NCBI GenBank assembly: GCA_028023455.1
Contig: JAQFVV010006231.1
Location: 4,976,036 to 5,040,035, forward strand
Length of the DNA stretch: 64,000 nt
Direction of reading: 5' to 3'
Source of the DNA: Epiperipatus broadwayi
Lineage: Eukaryota > Onychophora > Udeonychophora > Euonychophora > Peripatidae
Positions 13,501-23,803 of the stretch are shown here, one piece after another. The translations under genes and the position numbers were made by a program. The notes below the pieces were generated by a model, which searched no databases, was not told the DNA's origin, and saw only the letters and a program-made list of their open reading frames with translations. Within the stretch, counting starts at the first letter, position 1, and each line of letters begins with the position of its first letter.

Positions 13501-15870
13501 AAGATAAAAATCTATGTGAGGAGTAACACAAAACTACCTATTGTCAACTTAAATAAATTCAGGATATGCTATATAAAATTAATCAGGAATTCTTCAACAT
13601 CTATAATAAAAAATGCATCAACTGTAAGAACTTTGTGTAAAGAGAACTCTGAAAAATAATTATGCTTTAACATATTGATTCATAAAAGATTGTAAAATTA
13701 TGTTTTATTTTCTGTTGTATAAATCTGCATTTTTGTTTTTATTTATTATTTCATCTTATATTTGGGGAAATGCTATTTCTAGTTCAACAGGGAACAGATC
13801 AACATGAAAAAATATCAAGAGAGTAGGGGAGGGGGAAGGTTGGAAAGTCAATTTTTTGTTTTTAATAAAATCTAGGTGATTTATTTTCTACCAAGAGATT
13901 TGGTTTTCAACTATGCACATAAAATTAAACACTTCACTAGAATATTTAGCAGTAAGAGTTTTCTTTTTTTTTTAAAACCACTGAAATAATCATTGCCGCA
14001 ACATGACATGATTATTTATTATGTATGTGTTACTAATAGTATTTTTAAGATATAATGAGTAAATGATTAACACTTTTAAAATAGTATTCTTTATAATTTT
14101 CTTTTCTATCATATTATGTGTTGTTTTATTATTATACTTTTCCACAATTAAAATTGCATACTATATCTGAGGCTGCATTTAAATTTACATGGAGTTAGCA
14201 ATCTCACTGTTAATTAATAATTTTTTTTATTATCTTGGGTATATAGATGTCTATATTAGGGGTGTCTATCATGGGAAAGATGATTAGTTTTAAATTGTTT
14301 AAGTATAAAAATGATAGATAGTCATCATAGACATAAAAACTGAAAGTACTTGTAGGGAGATATTCAAGTAATGTATGGTCATTTGTAAATATTTTTCTTT
14401 ATTGAAATTTTTCTTTTCTAAATTAATTGGGAATTTATTTTATGTTTGAATATATTTTATTTTTTTGTAAATAAATATTATGAAGTTTTGTTAATTGACA
14501 AGATCTCTAGTTTTGTCAATCCAGCATTTACATTCAGTCCAGCATTTGTATTCCATCTTATAGCCAATATTTTATACATGACTCACCCACATTATTGTTT
14601 GATAGGTATGTGAGAAGATGTTGTATAAAAGTTATGTCTTTCTAATAGATACGATGTATTATTTTGGTTGTTGGTTAACAGTTTGCATAGATACATACCT
14701 GTTAAGAGAGTTGAGTGCAAATTCTTCCTGAGTTTGAATATCTGGGGCAACAGGTTTAAAAAAAGAGTGGTGAGATGAACTGATATGAATTACATATAAA
14801 TTTGATGGATTATGTTTAAGCTGGTTTATTAAAGATAGATGTAATCATGAGTCAGGTATTTTATCATGTTATCTCTAGCATTCTACATGAAGATCCTAGG
14901 TCCGACAGTAGTTAGATTAAGCTTGCTCTTTTTCTCCTATATACGTGGATGGATCAGACTTTTTCTCCTATATACGTGGATGGATCAGACTGTTGTATTT
15001 GGCACTATCAACTTTAGGATATAAAAGATAGGTGTACTAGTAATTTTAGATTGGATGTAAATTGATTATATATTATGGACAAACCAGCTGATTGTTGAAG
15101 TTGATCCGTGTGTTCAAATGTATTTGCAGACTGGAACTTTGGGTATATGCGATCATACTACTACAATATATTACTTATTTCTGATTTTGACATTTTTAAT
15201 GCAACAACAACAAAAAAAGAAAAAGCCTTTAGTTTAAAACAAGGATTTTGTAATTTATAATACATATTAATTAGAATTAATTGTATAATATATTGTTACT
15301 TAAAAGATTAAGAAGCTTTTTAAAGGATTCAGAAATTTTTAAAATTATTTTTAGGTTTGATGAAAGAATTTTAAAAAATAAAACTATGATAATTTAGTTA
15401 TTATTTTATTTTTATTAATCAAAAGAGAAAAGACTTACTATTAATCCATCTTAGTGTAGAAAGTCAACTTCAAAGAGCAGTTACATCTAGTCTCTATATT
15501 GATCAAGTTTGAATTTCCAGAAAAGTAAAACAAACAACTTTTCTTTGATTTGATTGTTGCAGTCCAAGTTTAAAAATTATTGAAGCTGAACTGAGTTGAG
15601 GATTTTAAACATGGGTGATTATCTATTAGCCAGAATGTCATACTGGTAATCTATATAACAAAACAGCCTAACTTGAGATTCCAATGCTGTACACTATATG
15701 TGTACTGTTTCACATATGGAGGCACAGATAAAAGTAATCTATTTTCATATCATATCCATTTTACAAATATATTGTAATGCTGGAAATAGAAGTTTGAAAA
15801 GGGGGTCAGCCATCATACATAGATGATTTAATAGCTTGTAGTGGGTTATTCAAATTGTTTTAAAATTACT
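10548..15870. other. Gene-poor AT-rich region
   Basis: No gene recognised. Contains (AT)n/(CATA)n tracts at about 10590-10650, numerous A and T homopolymers, and one recent-looking 31-bp tandem duplication at 14929-14990. The remaining open frames are short and low-complexity. Confidence 0.55.
14929..14990. repeat. Exact 31-bp tandem duplication
   Basis: The unit at 14929-14959 (core CCTATATACGTGGATGG) is repeated without change at 14960-14990. Perfect identity in otherwise diverged DNA suggests a recent slippage or repair event. Confidence 0.9.
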
Positions 15871-16039
15871 AATAATTGGTTAAAGGGAAATGCAATGATA
15901 TAATATAATAAGATGTGATATGTTGGACTATTTCCATCATTTATGAGTGAATGTTGAATGTATAGAAAATTGTAAATTCTATTTAAACTTTTCAAATGCA
16001 AACAACTTGTTAGTAATAACACACAAATAGACAATACAG

Positions 16040-16105
16040 GTTAATAACTACACAACGTTTTGAGTAGTAGTAGTCTCCATTCTTCTTCAGGGGTTGCTGG
16101 TATGC
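16040..16105 (-). ncRNA. Hammerhead-ribozyme-like motif in PLE copy A
   Basis: On the minus strand the order is CTGAAGA (complement of 16084-16090), a stem-loop, AAAAC (complement of 16057-16061), a very short stem III with TTG loop, then GTA as possible cleavage triplet and the 3' stem I strand. This is the type-I hammerhead order (CUGANGA, stem II, GAAA, stem III, UH). The GAAA box is mutated to AAAA here, which should kill activity. An extra A lies between CTGAAGA and stem II. Hammerhead motifs with tiny stem III are known in PLE terminal repeats; the match here is by eye. Confidence 0.55.
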
Positions 16106-16119
16106 ACAGTGACAATATT

Positions 16120-16285
16120 CACTTTGAAGTTGAACTCGCACCTTTAGATACTTGAATATTGAATTTAAGGCAAACGCTCTACCAATTGAGTTAGTCCGTC
16201 AAAGACATCATATAGTAGAAATTTGATATATGTGAGGGTTGGTTCAAATCCTCCTGTGTCCTTCAATTTTTTTTTTATAATGAGG
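16120..16285 (-). other. tRNA-like segments in the 3' region of PLE copy A
   Basis: On the minus strand, an A-rich run is followed by GAAGGAC and GGAGGATTTGAACCAAC, which is the reverse complement of a tRNA 3' half (T loop TTCAAATCC, acceptor strand). About 50 bases later comes a forward tRNA 5' half with an A box (CAATTGGTAGAGC) and then GGTGCGAGTTCAAC, a B-box-like T arm. The D arm is good, the anticodon arm is degraded. The same composite is in copy B, so it belongs to the element rather than being a host tRNA gene. Confidence 0.6.
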
Positions 16286-16309
16286 CTAATTAGTTTTTAT
16301 TTTATTTTT

Positions 16310-18263
16310 TCCTAAGAGCAAGATTAATTCGAGCTTCCATCCATTGTGTATTGTCGCACTTATAGGATTATTTACCATTGTCATATGAGCAGCTTCCTTG
16401 AATTTTCTTTTATGCATTTTTTCTCTTTATCCAATATCTTTGTATTTTCCCATTTAAGCATATGGCCATTAGTACATACATGATCTGCTATGGTAGATAC
16501 ATCTGTTTTTTATGTTTTAAACATTACTTTGTGTTCTTTCAATCACTGTTCAACAGGTCTCACTAATGTATTTCCTTCCACATTTAAATGGTATTTCATA
16601 GATGCAGTTTTTGTTCTTCAGCATTTTCAGTCTAGGCTTAGTAGAAGTAAGCATTCCTCGAAGTGTAGTATGGCTTTGGAAAGCAGTTCTAATGTTATAT
16701 TGACTGCAGATTTTCTTCAATAGGTTCACCATTTCTGTTATGTATGGATACACTACCATACCAATAATTGTTTTTCTCTTTTGGTGTCTCTTTGTATTCT
16801 CCATTGAAAGTTTTCCTGATGACTGGTGATGGATAACCATTCTTCATAAGCATTTTTTCTATGTGAATTTTTTCTTTTTTCATATCACTGGTTTCTGAAC
16901 AAACCTCCTTTGCTCTGTTCCATAGTGATAGTACAATTCCTTATTTAGTGCTTGTTGTATGTTTAGATGTATATGCCAAGTATTTTCCAGAGTGTGATGG
17001 TTTCCTATATCCTGTTGTTTCTTTGCCCTGAGGGAGACTTGTCACAAGAACATCCAAGAATGCCAATTTTTGTTCTTGTTCTGATTCCATCATAAATTTA
17101 ATTGTAGGAGATATGTTGTTAATGTGCATCCAGATTGACTGTAATTTTACCTCATAATGTAGCTATAACACAAATGTATCATCAATATATTGAAGCTACA
17201 CTTTAGATGGTAATGGAGTAGTATTTATGGCTGGTTTCAAGTTTTTTCATGTAAATGTTGCTGAGCAAGGGTGACAGTGATGATCCCATGGCCATCCCTT
17301 GATTTTGTTGAAAGAATTCTGAGTTATATTGAAAGTATGTTGTTGTTACACAGAATGTTAATAATTTCATTATACTATCAATAGGCAGAGCTGTTCTAGT
17401 TTGTAGACTATTATCATCATATAACCTTTTCCTTACAATAGACAATGCCTCATCACATGGTACATTTGTAAACAGATTTTCCATATCAAAGCTTACCAAT
17501 ATGTCAGTTCTTCCATTTTCATGTTCCTGACTGAAGCAAGTGCTTAGAATCCCTGATGAAAGACTGTGTCCTGTATGCCCATGGACTAAAAACTTTGAGT
17601 AGAAATCTTGACAAATTTTGACATGGTGAATTTCTAGAACAATAGGTCTTAATGGAATATTGTCTTTATGGATTTTAGGCAGTCCATACAGGTGAGTAAT
17701 CTTGCTGAAATATGAAGTTAATTTTTTTTTCTGAATCGCTGAAATACCTGCGATGCTTCCGGAGTAATGCTTGTTGTTTTACCTCTGTTTTTGGAATTGG
17801 ATTTTTTGCTACTTTTTTGTATTGGCCGGCTGTGTGAAAGCCTTATATTTTATTATCATAATCAGTTTTATCCATTACAATTGTAGTGTTACCTTTGTCA
17901 GCAGGAAGAATGATTATAGATGTATCCTGTTTGAGACATTTAAAGGCTTTCTTCTCATCACATGAAATGTTTGACTTCTGCTTGTGCACTTGATGTCTTT
18001 CATATCACATCTTATCTCTGAATAATTTTCTCAGCTCTCTTGGAGGAAATAGGAGATTTTAGCTGCAAACCCTTAGGGATGATCCCTTCTGATTTACATA
18101 AGAAAGTTAAATGATTTTCTACCTTAGCCAATTTTAGACACAATTTTTCATAATGTCTAAATTTCAACATAGCATCGAGTCCATACTGAGTACTTAGCCT
18201 TTGTCTGAAGGTCTGTAATGATGGTATGTTATAAGATGTGATATGTTGGACTATTTCTATCAT
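16310..18263 (-). pseudogene. PLE reverse transcriptase/GIY-YIG endonuclease, broken (copy A)
   Basis: Single polyprotein of the Penelope family, which copies RNA into DNA and cuts the target with its endonuclease. In minus-strand order: N-terminal conserved segment (18263-18012, QTFRQRLSTQYGLDAM); a block near 17900 matching the ADKGNT motif of copy B; LYGLPKIHK and PLRPIV near 17640-17690; RT motif A in VSFDMENLFTNVP near 17490; RT motif B in GMAMGSSLSPLLSNIY near 17290; linker; then GIY-YIG domain (CIYEIPFKCGRKYISETC) near 16560-16610, followed by the C-terminal tail to about 16310. Many frameshifts and an internal deletion make it inactive. In YISETC the Gly usual in the family (YIGET) is replaced by Ser. 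Confidence 0.88.
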
Positions 18264-18370
18264 TTATGAGTGAATGTTGAATGTATAGAAAATTTTAAAC
18301 TTTATTTAAACTTCATTCATAAATGATGGAATAGTCCAACATATCACATCTTATAATATGCCATCATTAC

Positions 18371-18546
18371 AAACCTTCAGACAAATGCTAAGTACTCAGT
18401 ATGGACTCGATGCTATGTTGAAATTTAGACATTATGAAAAATTACGTCTAAAACTGGCAAACCTTCAGACAAATTCTAAGTACTCAGTATGGACTTGATG
18501 CTATGTTGAAATTTAGACATTATGAAAAATTACGTCTAAAACTGGC
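18371..18546. repeat. 88-bp tandem duplication in PLE copy B
   Basis: Units 18371-18458 and 18459-18546 both run from AAACCTTCAGACAAAT to AAACTGGC and differ at only a few positions. Copy A has a single unit, so the duplication arose after the copies separated. Confidence 0.9.
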
Positions 18547-18605
18547 TAAAGTAAAAAAATCATTTAACTTTCTTATGTAAATCGGAAGAGATTATCCCTA
18601 AGGGT

Positions 18606-20747
18606 TTGCAGTTAAAACCTCCTATTTCCTCCAAGAGAGCTGAGAAAATTATTCAGAGAGCAAATGAGGCCTTGTTGAGAGAAAGTATAAAGGTGCAGCA
18701 GTACACCAAGTATCAAACATTGCAATCTATTAGAAATGTGGAATCGTTTTTACAGAATAAAGTTACAGATGAAGATTTCTCAAGAATTTGTCAAGCAGTG
18801 AACAGATCATATAGTAAATTACATGGAAGGATAAAAGAACAGAAGAAGCTTGTAAATCTAATGCATAAGTCAAAAGCAATACTGCAACTAGTCCTTCCTC
18901 ATCATCAGTGAAAAATCTTAGTTCTAAATACCTTACTAATTGTGAATTATCAATTCTTAAAAAAGGTTTGAATTTTGCCATTACACCACCTACTGTCCCA
19001 CTATTGGATATAATGGCACCCACTGATGAAGTGACCCAAAACATGACTCTAGAAGAAGCGGAAATTACACTGGAGAATAAAAAGGATACTTGAAAGACGT
19101 CAAGTGCACAAGCAGAAGTCAAACATTTCATGTGATGAGAGGAAAGCTATTAAATCTCTCAAACAGGATACATATATAATCATTCTTCCTGCTGACAAAG
19201 GTAACACTATAGTTGTAATGGATAAAACTGATTATGATAACAAAATACAAGGCCTACTCACAGCAGGCCAATACAAAAAAGTAGCAAAAACCAATTCCAA
19301 ATACAGAAGTAAAACTACAAGCATTACTTCGGAAGCATCACAGGTATATCAGTGATTCAGAAAAAAAAAATTAACTTCATATTTCAGCAAGATTCCTCAC
19401 CTGTATGGACTTCCTAAAATCCATAAAGACAATGTCTCATTAAGACCTATTCTTAGTTCTAGAAATTCACCATATCAAAATTTGTCAAGATTTCTTCTCC
19501 ATTGGTGTACAGGACAGTCTTTCGTCAGGGATTCTAAGCATTTTGTAGAATTAATCAAGAACATGAAAATGGAAAAAACTGACATATTGGTAAGCTTTGA
19601 TATGGAAAGTCTGTTTACAAATGTCCCATGTGAAGAGGCATTGTCTATTTTAAGGAAAAGGTTATATGATGATAATCAGGAACATGAAAATGGAAAAAAC
19701 TGACATATTGGTAAGCTTTGATGTGGAAAGTCTGTTTACAAATGTACCATGTGATGAGGCATTGTCTATTTTAAGGAAAAGGTTATATGATGATAATAGT
19801 TTACAAACTAAAACAGTTCTACTTATTGATAGTATAATGGAATTATTAACATTCCGTGTAACAACATACTTTCAATATAACTCAGAATTCTTCCAACAAA
19901 ATCAAGGGATGGCCATGGGATCATCACTGTCACACTTGCTCAGCAACATTTACATAGAAGATGAAACCACAGACATAAATACTGCTCCGATCCACCTAAA
20001 GTGTGGCTTCGATATGTTGATGATACATCATTTGTGGTATGGCCACATGGTGAGATAAAATTACAGTCATTCTGGATGCACATTAACAACATATCTCCTA
20101 CAATTAAATTTATGATGAAATTGTGACAAGACTCACTCATGGCAAAATAAAAACAAGTGTATAGGAAACCAACACACAATCTGGCACATACTTGGCATAT
20201 ACATCCAATCATACAAGCACTAAACAAGGAATTGTACTACCACTATGGAACAGAGCAAAGGAGATTTATTCAGAAACCAGTGATTTGGAAAAAGAAAAGA
20301 TGCACATAAAAGAGAAAACAATTATTTATGGTAGTGTATCCATACATACCAGAAATGGCGGACAAATTGAAGAAAATCTGCAGTCAATATAACATTAGAA
20401 CTGCTTTCCAAATCCATACTTCACTTCAAGGAATGCTTACTTCTACTAAGCCTAAATTGGAAATGCTGAAGAACAAAAACTGCATCTATGAAATACCATG
20501 TGAATATGGAAGAAAATACATTGGTGAGACCTGTCGCCCTGTTGAACAGCGATTGAAAGAACATAAACTAATGATTAAAAGAGAAAAACAGATGTGTCTA
20601 CCATAGCAGATCATGTATTTACTAATGACCATATGCTTAAATGGGAAAATACAAAGATGTTGGATAAAGAGGAAAAAATGCATAGAAGAAAATTCAAGAA
20701 AGCTGTATGGAAGCCTCTAATGAATCTTGCTCTTAGGAAAAAATAAA
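18606..20747 (+). pseudogene. PLE reverse transcriptase/GIY-YIG endonuclease, broken (copy B)
   Basis: Order along the plus strand: N-terminal segment with SKRAEKIIQRANEALLRESI (18630-18700); ADKGNTIVVMDKTDY near 19190-19240; LYGLPKIHK and LRPI near 19400-19450; RT motif A VSFDVESLFTNVP at about 19710-19750, preceded by a duplicated copy of the same block; motif B GMAMGSSLSHLLSNIY near 19905-19955; motif C, RYVDDTSFVVW, readable near 20008-20040 in a shifted frame; then the endonuclease with CIYEIPCEYGRKYIGETCR near 20480-20535 and a C-terminal tail to about 20747. The catalytic YVDD and the GIY-YIG core are preserved, but several frameshifts and two duplications break the frame. Confidence 0.9.
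19559..19800. repeat. 121-bp tandem duplication across RT motif A in PLE copy B
   Basis: Units 19559-19679 and 19680-19800 both begin GAACATGAAAATGG and end near GATGATAAT. The duplication repeats RT motif A and, being not a multiple of three, also shifts frame. It is absent from copy A. Confidence 0.92.
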
Positions 20748-20784
20748 ATTAAAACTAATTAGCCTCATTATAAAAAAAAAAAAT

Positions 20785-21000
20785 TGAAGGACTCAGGAGG
20801 ATTTGAACCAACTCTCATATATAAATATATCAAATTTCTACCAACCCTCATATTTAAATATATAAAATTTTTACTATATGTTGCCTTTGACAGAATAGCT
20901 CAGTTGGTAGAGCATTTGCCTTAAATTAAATATTCAAGAATCTAAAGGTGCGAGTTCAACTTCTAAGCAAATATTGTCAAAGGGACGAGTTCAACTTCTA
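20785..21000 (+). other. tRNA-like segments in the 3' region of PLE copy B
   Basis: An antisense tRNA 3' half (GGAGGATTTGAACCAAC, about 20795-20812) is followed, after a partly duplicated spacer, by a sense tRNA-like unit from about 20885. That unit has a clean D arm (GCTC, AGTTGGTA, GAGC), a B-box-like AGTTCAAC, and flanks CTTTGACA and TGTCAAAG that could pair as an 8-bp acceptor stem. The anticodon arm does not close, so it is unlikely to be a working tRNA. The RNA polymerase III boxes may be functional relics of a captured SINE or tRNA. Confidence 0.6.
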
Positions 21001-21024
21001 AGTCAATATTGTCACTGTGCATAT

Positions 21025-21092
21025 AGGCCAGCAACACCTGAAGAAGAGTGGAGAATACTACTACTCGAAACATTGTGCAATTACTAGCCTGT
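21025..21092 (+). ncRNA. Hammerhead-ribozyme-like motif in PLE copy B
   Basis: CTGAAGA at 21038-21044, one extra A, then a 6-bp stem II (GAGTGG 21046-21051 with CTACTC 21061-21066), GAAA at 21067-21070, and a short ATTGTG-type stem III followed by the 3' strand ATTACTAGCCT that can pair with AGGCCAG upstream as the distal part of stem I. The core GAAA is intact here, unlike in copy A, but the triplet that reads GTA in copy A is GCA, which should impair cleavage. Together the copies point to an intact ancestral type-I hammerhead. Judged by eye, not folded. Confidence 0.6.
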
Positions 21093-21245
21093 ATTGTCTA
21101 TTTGGGTGTTATTATTAACAAATTGTTTGTATATGAAAAGCTTAAAATTTTCTATACATTCAACATTCACTCATAAATGATGAAAATAGTTCAACATATC
21201 ACATCTTATAATATATTATCATTACAAACCTTCAGACAAATAAAA

Positions 21246-22078
21246 TGTTTTTAAAAAGCATGTATGTGCGGTGAGAGGTATATAAGTGTACATTACTTGG
21301 ATTAAATTAAGAAATGGACATAAATAGAATTTAATTTATTAAAATAATTTTTTATAAGGGAACTTGATCAAATTATTGGTGTTTTAATAGAAACAAAAGA
21401 GATTGAAATATATATATAACTTTTATTAAAAAAATTAATTTCATTACATTTGTAGATAATAATAAAAATGGTTCTATAAATCTGGTAGTAATTAAAAGAT
21501 AAAAAGAAAATCAGTAATCTATTATGTACTTTTAATTAAAAACAGAAATGTTAAAAAGAAAAATGTAGAATTCTTAAAGAGATTAAAAGGAAAGATGATC
21601 AGATGGACTGGGTAACATTAAAAAAAAATCAGACTATCTAATTATTGAAAAGAGCAGAAGAAAAAACTTCATGGAGACAATGTTAAATTCAGGAGAAACT
21701 TTTTGCTTTGTAAATTATAACTACAGTTGAAATCCAAACATAACATGGGAACAGTGTCTCATGTACTTGACCAAATTCCAATACATAAATAAACTATAAA
21801 AGCATTTTTTTAATTCTCTGCATAAATCACTTTATCTCTTCTTGATATATTTTTATAATTATTTCCAATATCTAAATTAATTTTTTTTTACTTTTTCAAT
21901 ATTAATAGTAGTCACTCTTGCTTCCTAGTAAGCTGGTAATTTCTCTTCTTTTACTTTTAATGTCACTTAAATTTTAATTTACAGTCTGATATGGTTTCAA
22001 GATGCAAGCATTGTATAGGCTTTTTGTATTACTACCATCTTTGACTAAAAAAGCACTTCTCACCATGTTTTTTTGTAA
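21246..22078. other. AT-rich stretch without genes
   Basis: No coding or repeat structure recognised between the PLE end and the gypsy integrase fragment. Confidence 0.55.
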
Positions 22079-22640
22079 TTACTTATAGTCCTTCATAAAA
22101 AATTTTAATTTCTTTAAAAAGTGTTGTTCAAGTAGACTGACATTAGATACTTTCACAAAAACTTTATCATTTATCTTGAAATAGCAATTGGGGGAGGGTG
22201 GGTGTTTTGTCTGTTTCCTTTTTTCACCATTACTGCATATTTGATTACAAGCCTTAGCAGATTCGGTATTATTATCTTCTATTACATCCAGTGGAGATTT
22301 TATAAGATTTGGTGCAACTTTCTCAAAGTGAAAGTGAATAGAATCAAATTCAGTAGATTCGTGCCATGGCCAATTAATATAATTCACAATTCTTATTATT
22401 TGATTTACCCAATCACAATAATTTTTATGAACATATACTCTCAGTAATCTTCCAAGTTATCTGCTAATCCTCTCGTAAGGGTTGCATTGAGAATTATAAA
22501 TGGAAGTTAATGTGTTTAATATTTTTTTAATATACAATGTTGTCATTGTACTGATATAAATATGTTTCATGATCTGTTAAAATACTTTCAGGTTTTTCAA
22601 CAATTAGGATGTACTGATTTTCCATTACCTTGAACATTCT
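22079..22640 (-). pseudogene. Ty3/gypsy integrase fragment (core end and C-terminal domain)
   Basis: Minus-strand coding with several frame changes. From 22640 downward: KPESILTDHETYL, matching the integrase block around the second catalytic Asp (usual ILTDNGTQF); then a segment like the NPSER block near 22450-22490; LRVYVHKNYCDWVNQI near 22410; WPWHESTEF near 22360, matching the HESTGFSP motif; and FKINDKVFVKVSNVSLLEQHF near 22110-22180, the GPY/F-type C-terminal chromatin-binding region. The rest of pol is missing: the coding stops being recognisable at 22650, where the 1.15-kb direct repeat begins. The fragment is a dead relic. Confidence 0.8.
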
Positions 22641-22650
22641 TTGCATTAGC

Positions 22651-23803
22651 TAACTTTAAATTAATGACGACGCAGTGACAAGAGAGAATAGACCAAATAA
22701 TACTTAAGCAAACAATATTTATTCAAGCACACATATATAATAGTATGGAAATTTACATATAAAAAAAAATATAAATGATTAATCAAGCTACATTTTATTA
22801 TAGTCCTTTGTTTCATTTCATTTAAAAATAAAGTATCTATAGACCATTATTATGAAAAATATATTTACCTAGGCTTAGTTTTTGTTTGCATCAGTGTTAC
22901 TTTCCTACCGGTTGGCTTTTTGGTCTCCATCGATGGTTCTAGGGCTTGTTTTTTATTCTTTGGCTTGACAATGGGAGAGAGTTTGCGACAGTGTTTATTT
23001 CACCATTTTGGCATTAGTTTCCAGCAAGAGTTCAGACAGGGGCAGTTGATTTGCAAAGGACTTTTGCGCCTGAAACCCAGTCAAAAAACATTTCTAAAAT
23101 GATCTAGCAACACATTTTTTTAGATCTGCAGCTTCTGCAATAATATTCTCTGCAGCAGTAATGAATGGCTATATTCTGTCCTTAGATTTCTGGAGCAATG
23201 AATAATGTAACACCTCAAAATGAAGGCTGGAATGATACGGTTGTGACTTTGTATACACCTTCTCTCATTGTTTTAATTTATCATTATTTTCAATTTTGAT
23301 CGTAACTTGAATGTTTTTTTTTCTAATTTTTACATTTGCTTTAATCTAATCTTTTCTAAGATTAATATACTATCACATTTATGAGATAGTTTATATATTT
23401 TTCTTTTAATTAATTCAATCAGTAATCTTACTAGAATTCCAAATTAATTCTTTTTATTTTTGATTTCTACTAAAAATTTTTTTTACATATTTATTCCCCT
23501 TATTTTTACTTTATAAAACAAATAGAGTTTTCTTTAAAAAGGAGAGAGTTTTCTAATCTTTTTATTTTAGATTATCCCCTATCTGCTTGCTCTCAATACT
23601 AAAACTTTTCTATTTTAAAAGAAAAATATGACGTAATCTTTTTGCATTTGCAAAATTACATTTTAAACAAGAAAACTGCTCTAAATTGTATTACTTTTTT
23701 TTTCTTATTTCATTTCTATTAATAATTTAATCATTTATTTTTAAATAATAAATATGCAATGCTGGTATATGTTTGTTTCATAACACATCTCACTAGCATT
23801 ACA
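22651..23803 (+). repeat. Left 1.15-kb direct repeat
   Basis: Shares with the right copy the starting block TAACTTTAAATTAATGA, an internal GGTTGGCTTTT, CTCCATCGATGGTTCTAGGG block, a TTTCACCATTTTGGCATTA block, and the end TAGCATTACA. Differences are scattered substitutions and small indels. Confidence 0.85.

Larger units (their letters stand above)
15880..18290 (-). mobile_element. Penelope-like element, copy A (minus strand)
   Basis: A decayed Penelope-like retroelement running right to left. Its 5' end lies near 18290, its RT in the middle, its GIY-YIG endonuclease at 16550-16840, and its 3' region at 16310-15880 holds tRNA-like pieces, a hammerhead-like motif and then a terminal repeat (about 15900-15990) that matches the start of the element near 18230-18290. 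Terminal repeats of this type (pLTRs) are characteristic of PLEs. Compared with copy B it has lost about 450 bp between the N-terminal segment and the next domain: minus-strand coding jumps from the AEKIIQR region near 18012 straight to the region before the ADKG block near 18000. Confidence 0.88.
18300..21245 (+). mobile_element. Penelope-like element, copy B (plus strand)
   Basis: Second copy of the same PLE family, in the opposite direction and head to head with copy A. The first 100 bases (CATTCATAAATGATGGAATA, then CCAACATATCACATCTTATAA) reappear at the 3' end at about 21165-21240, giving direct terminal repeats around the element. It is longer than copy A because it keeps the N-terminal segment at 18640-19100, but it carries two private tandem duplications (18371-18546 and 19559-19800) and a partly duplicated 3' spacer near 20815-20880. 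Sequence after 21245 does not continue the element. Confidence 0.88.

Noticed and set aside
20885-20985. A genuine host tRNA gene
   Set aside because: The anticodon arm does not close and the T stem is poor; the same module occurs in the other PLE copy, so it belongs to the element.
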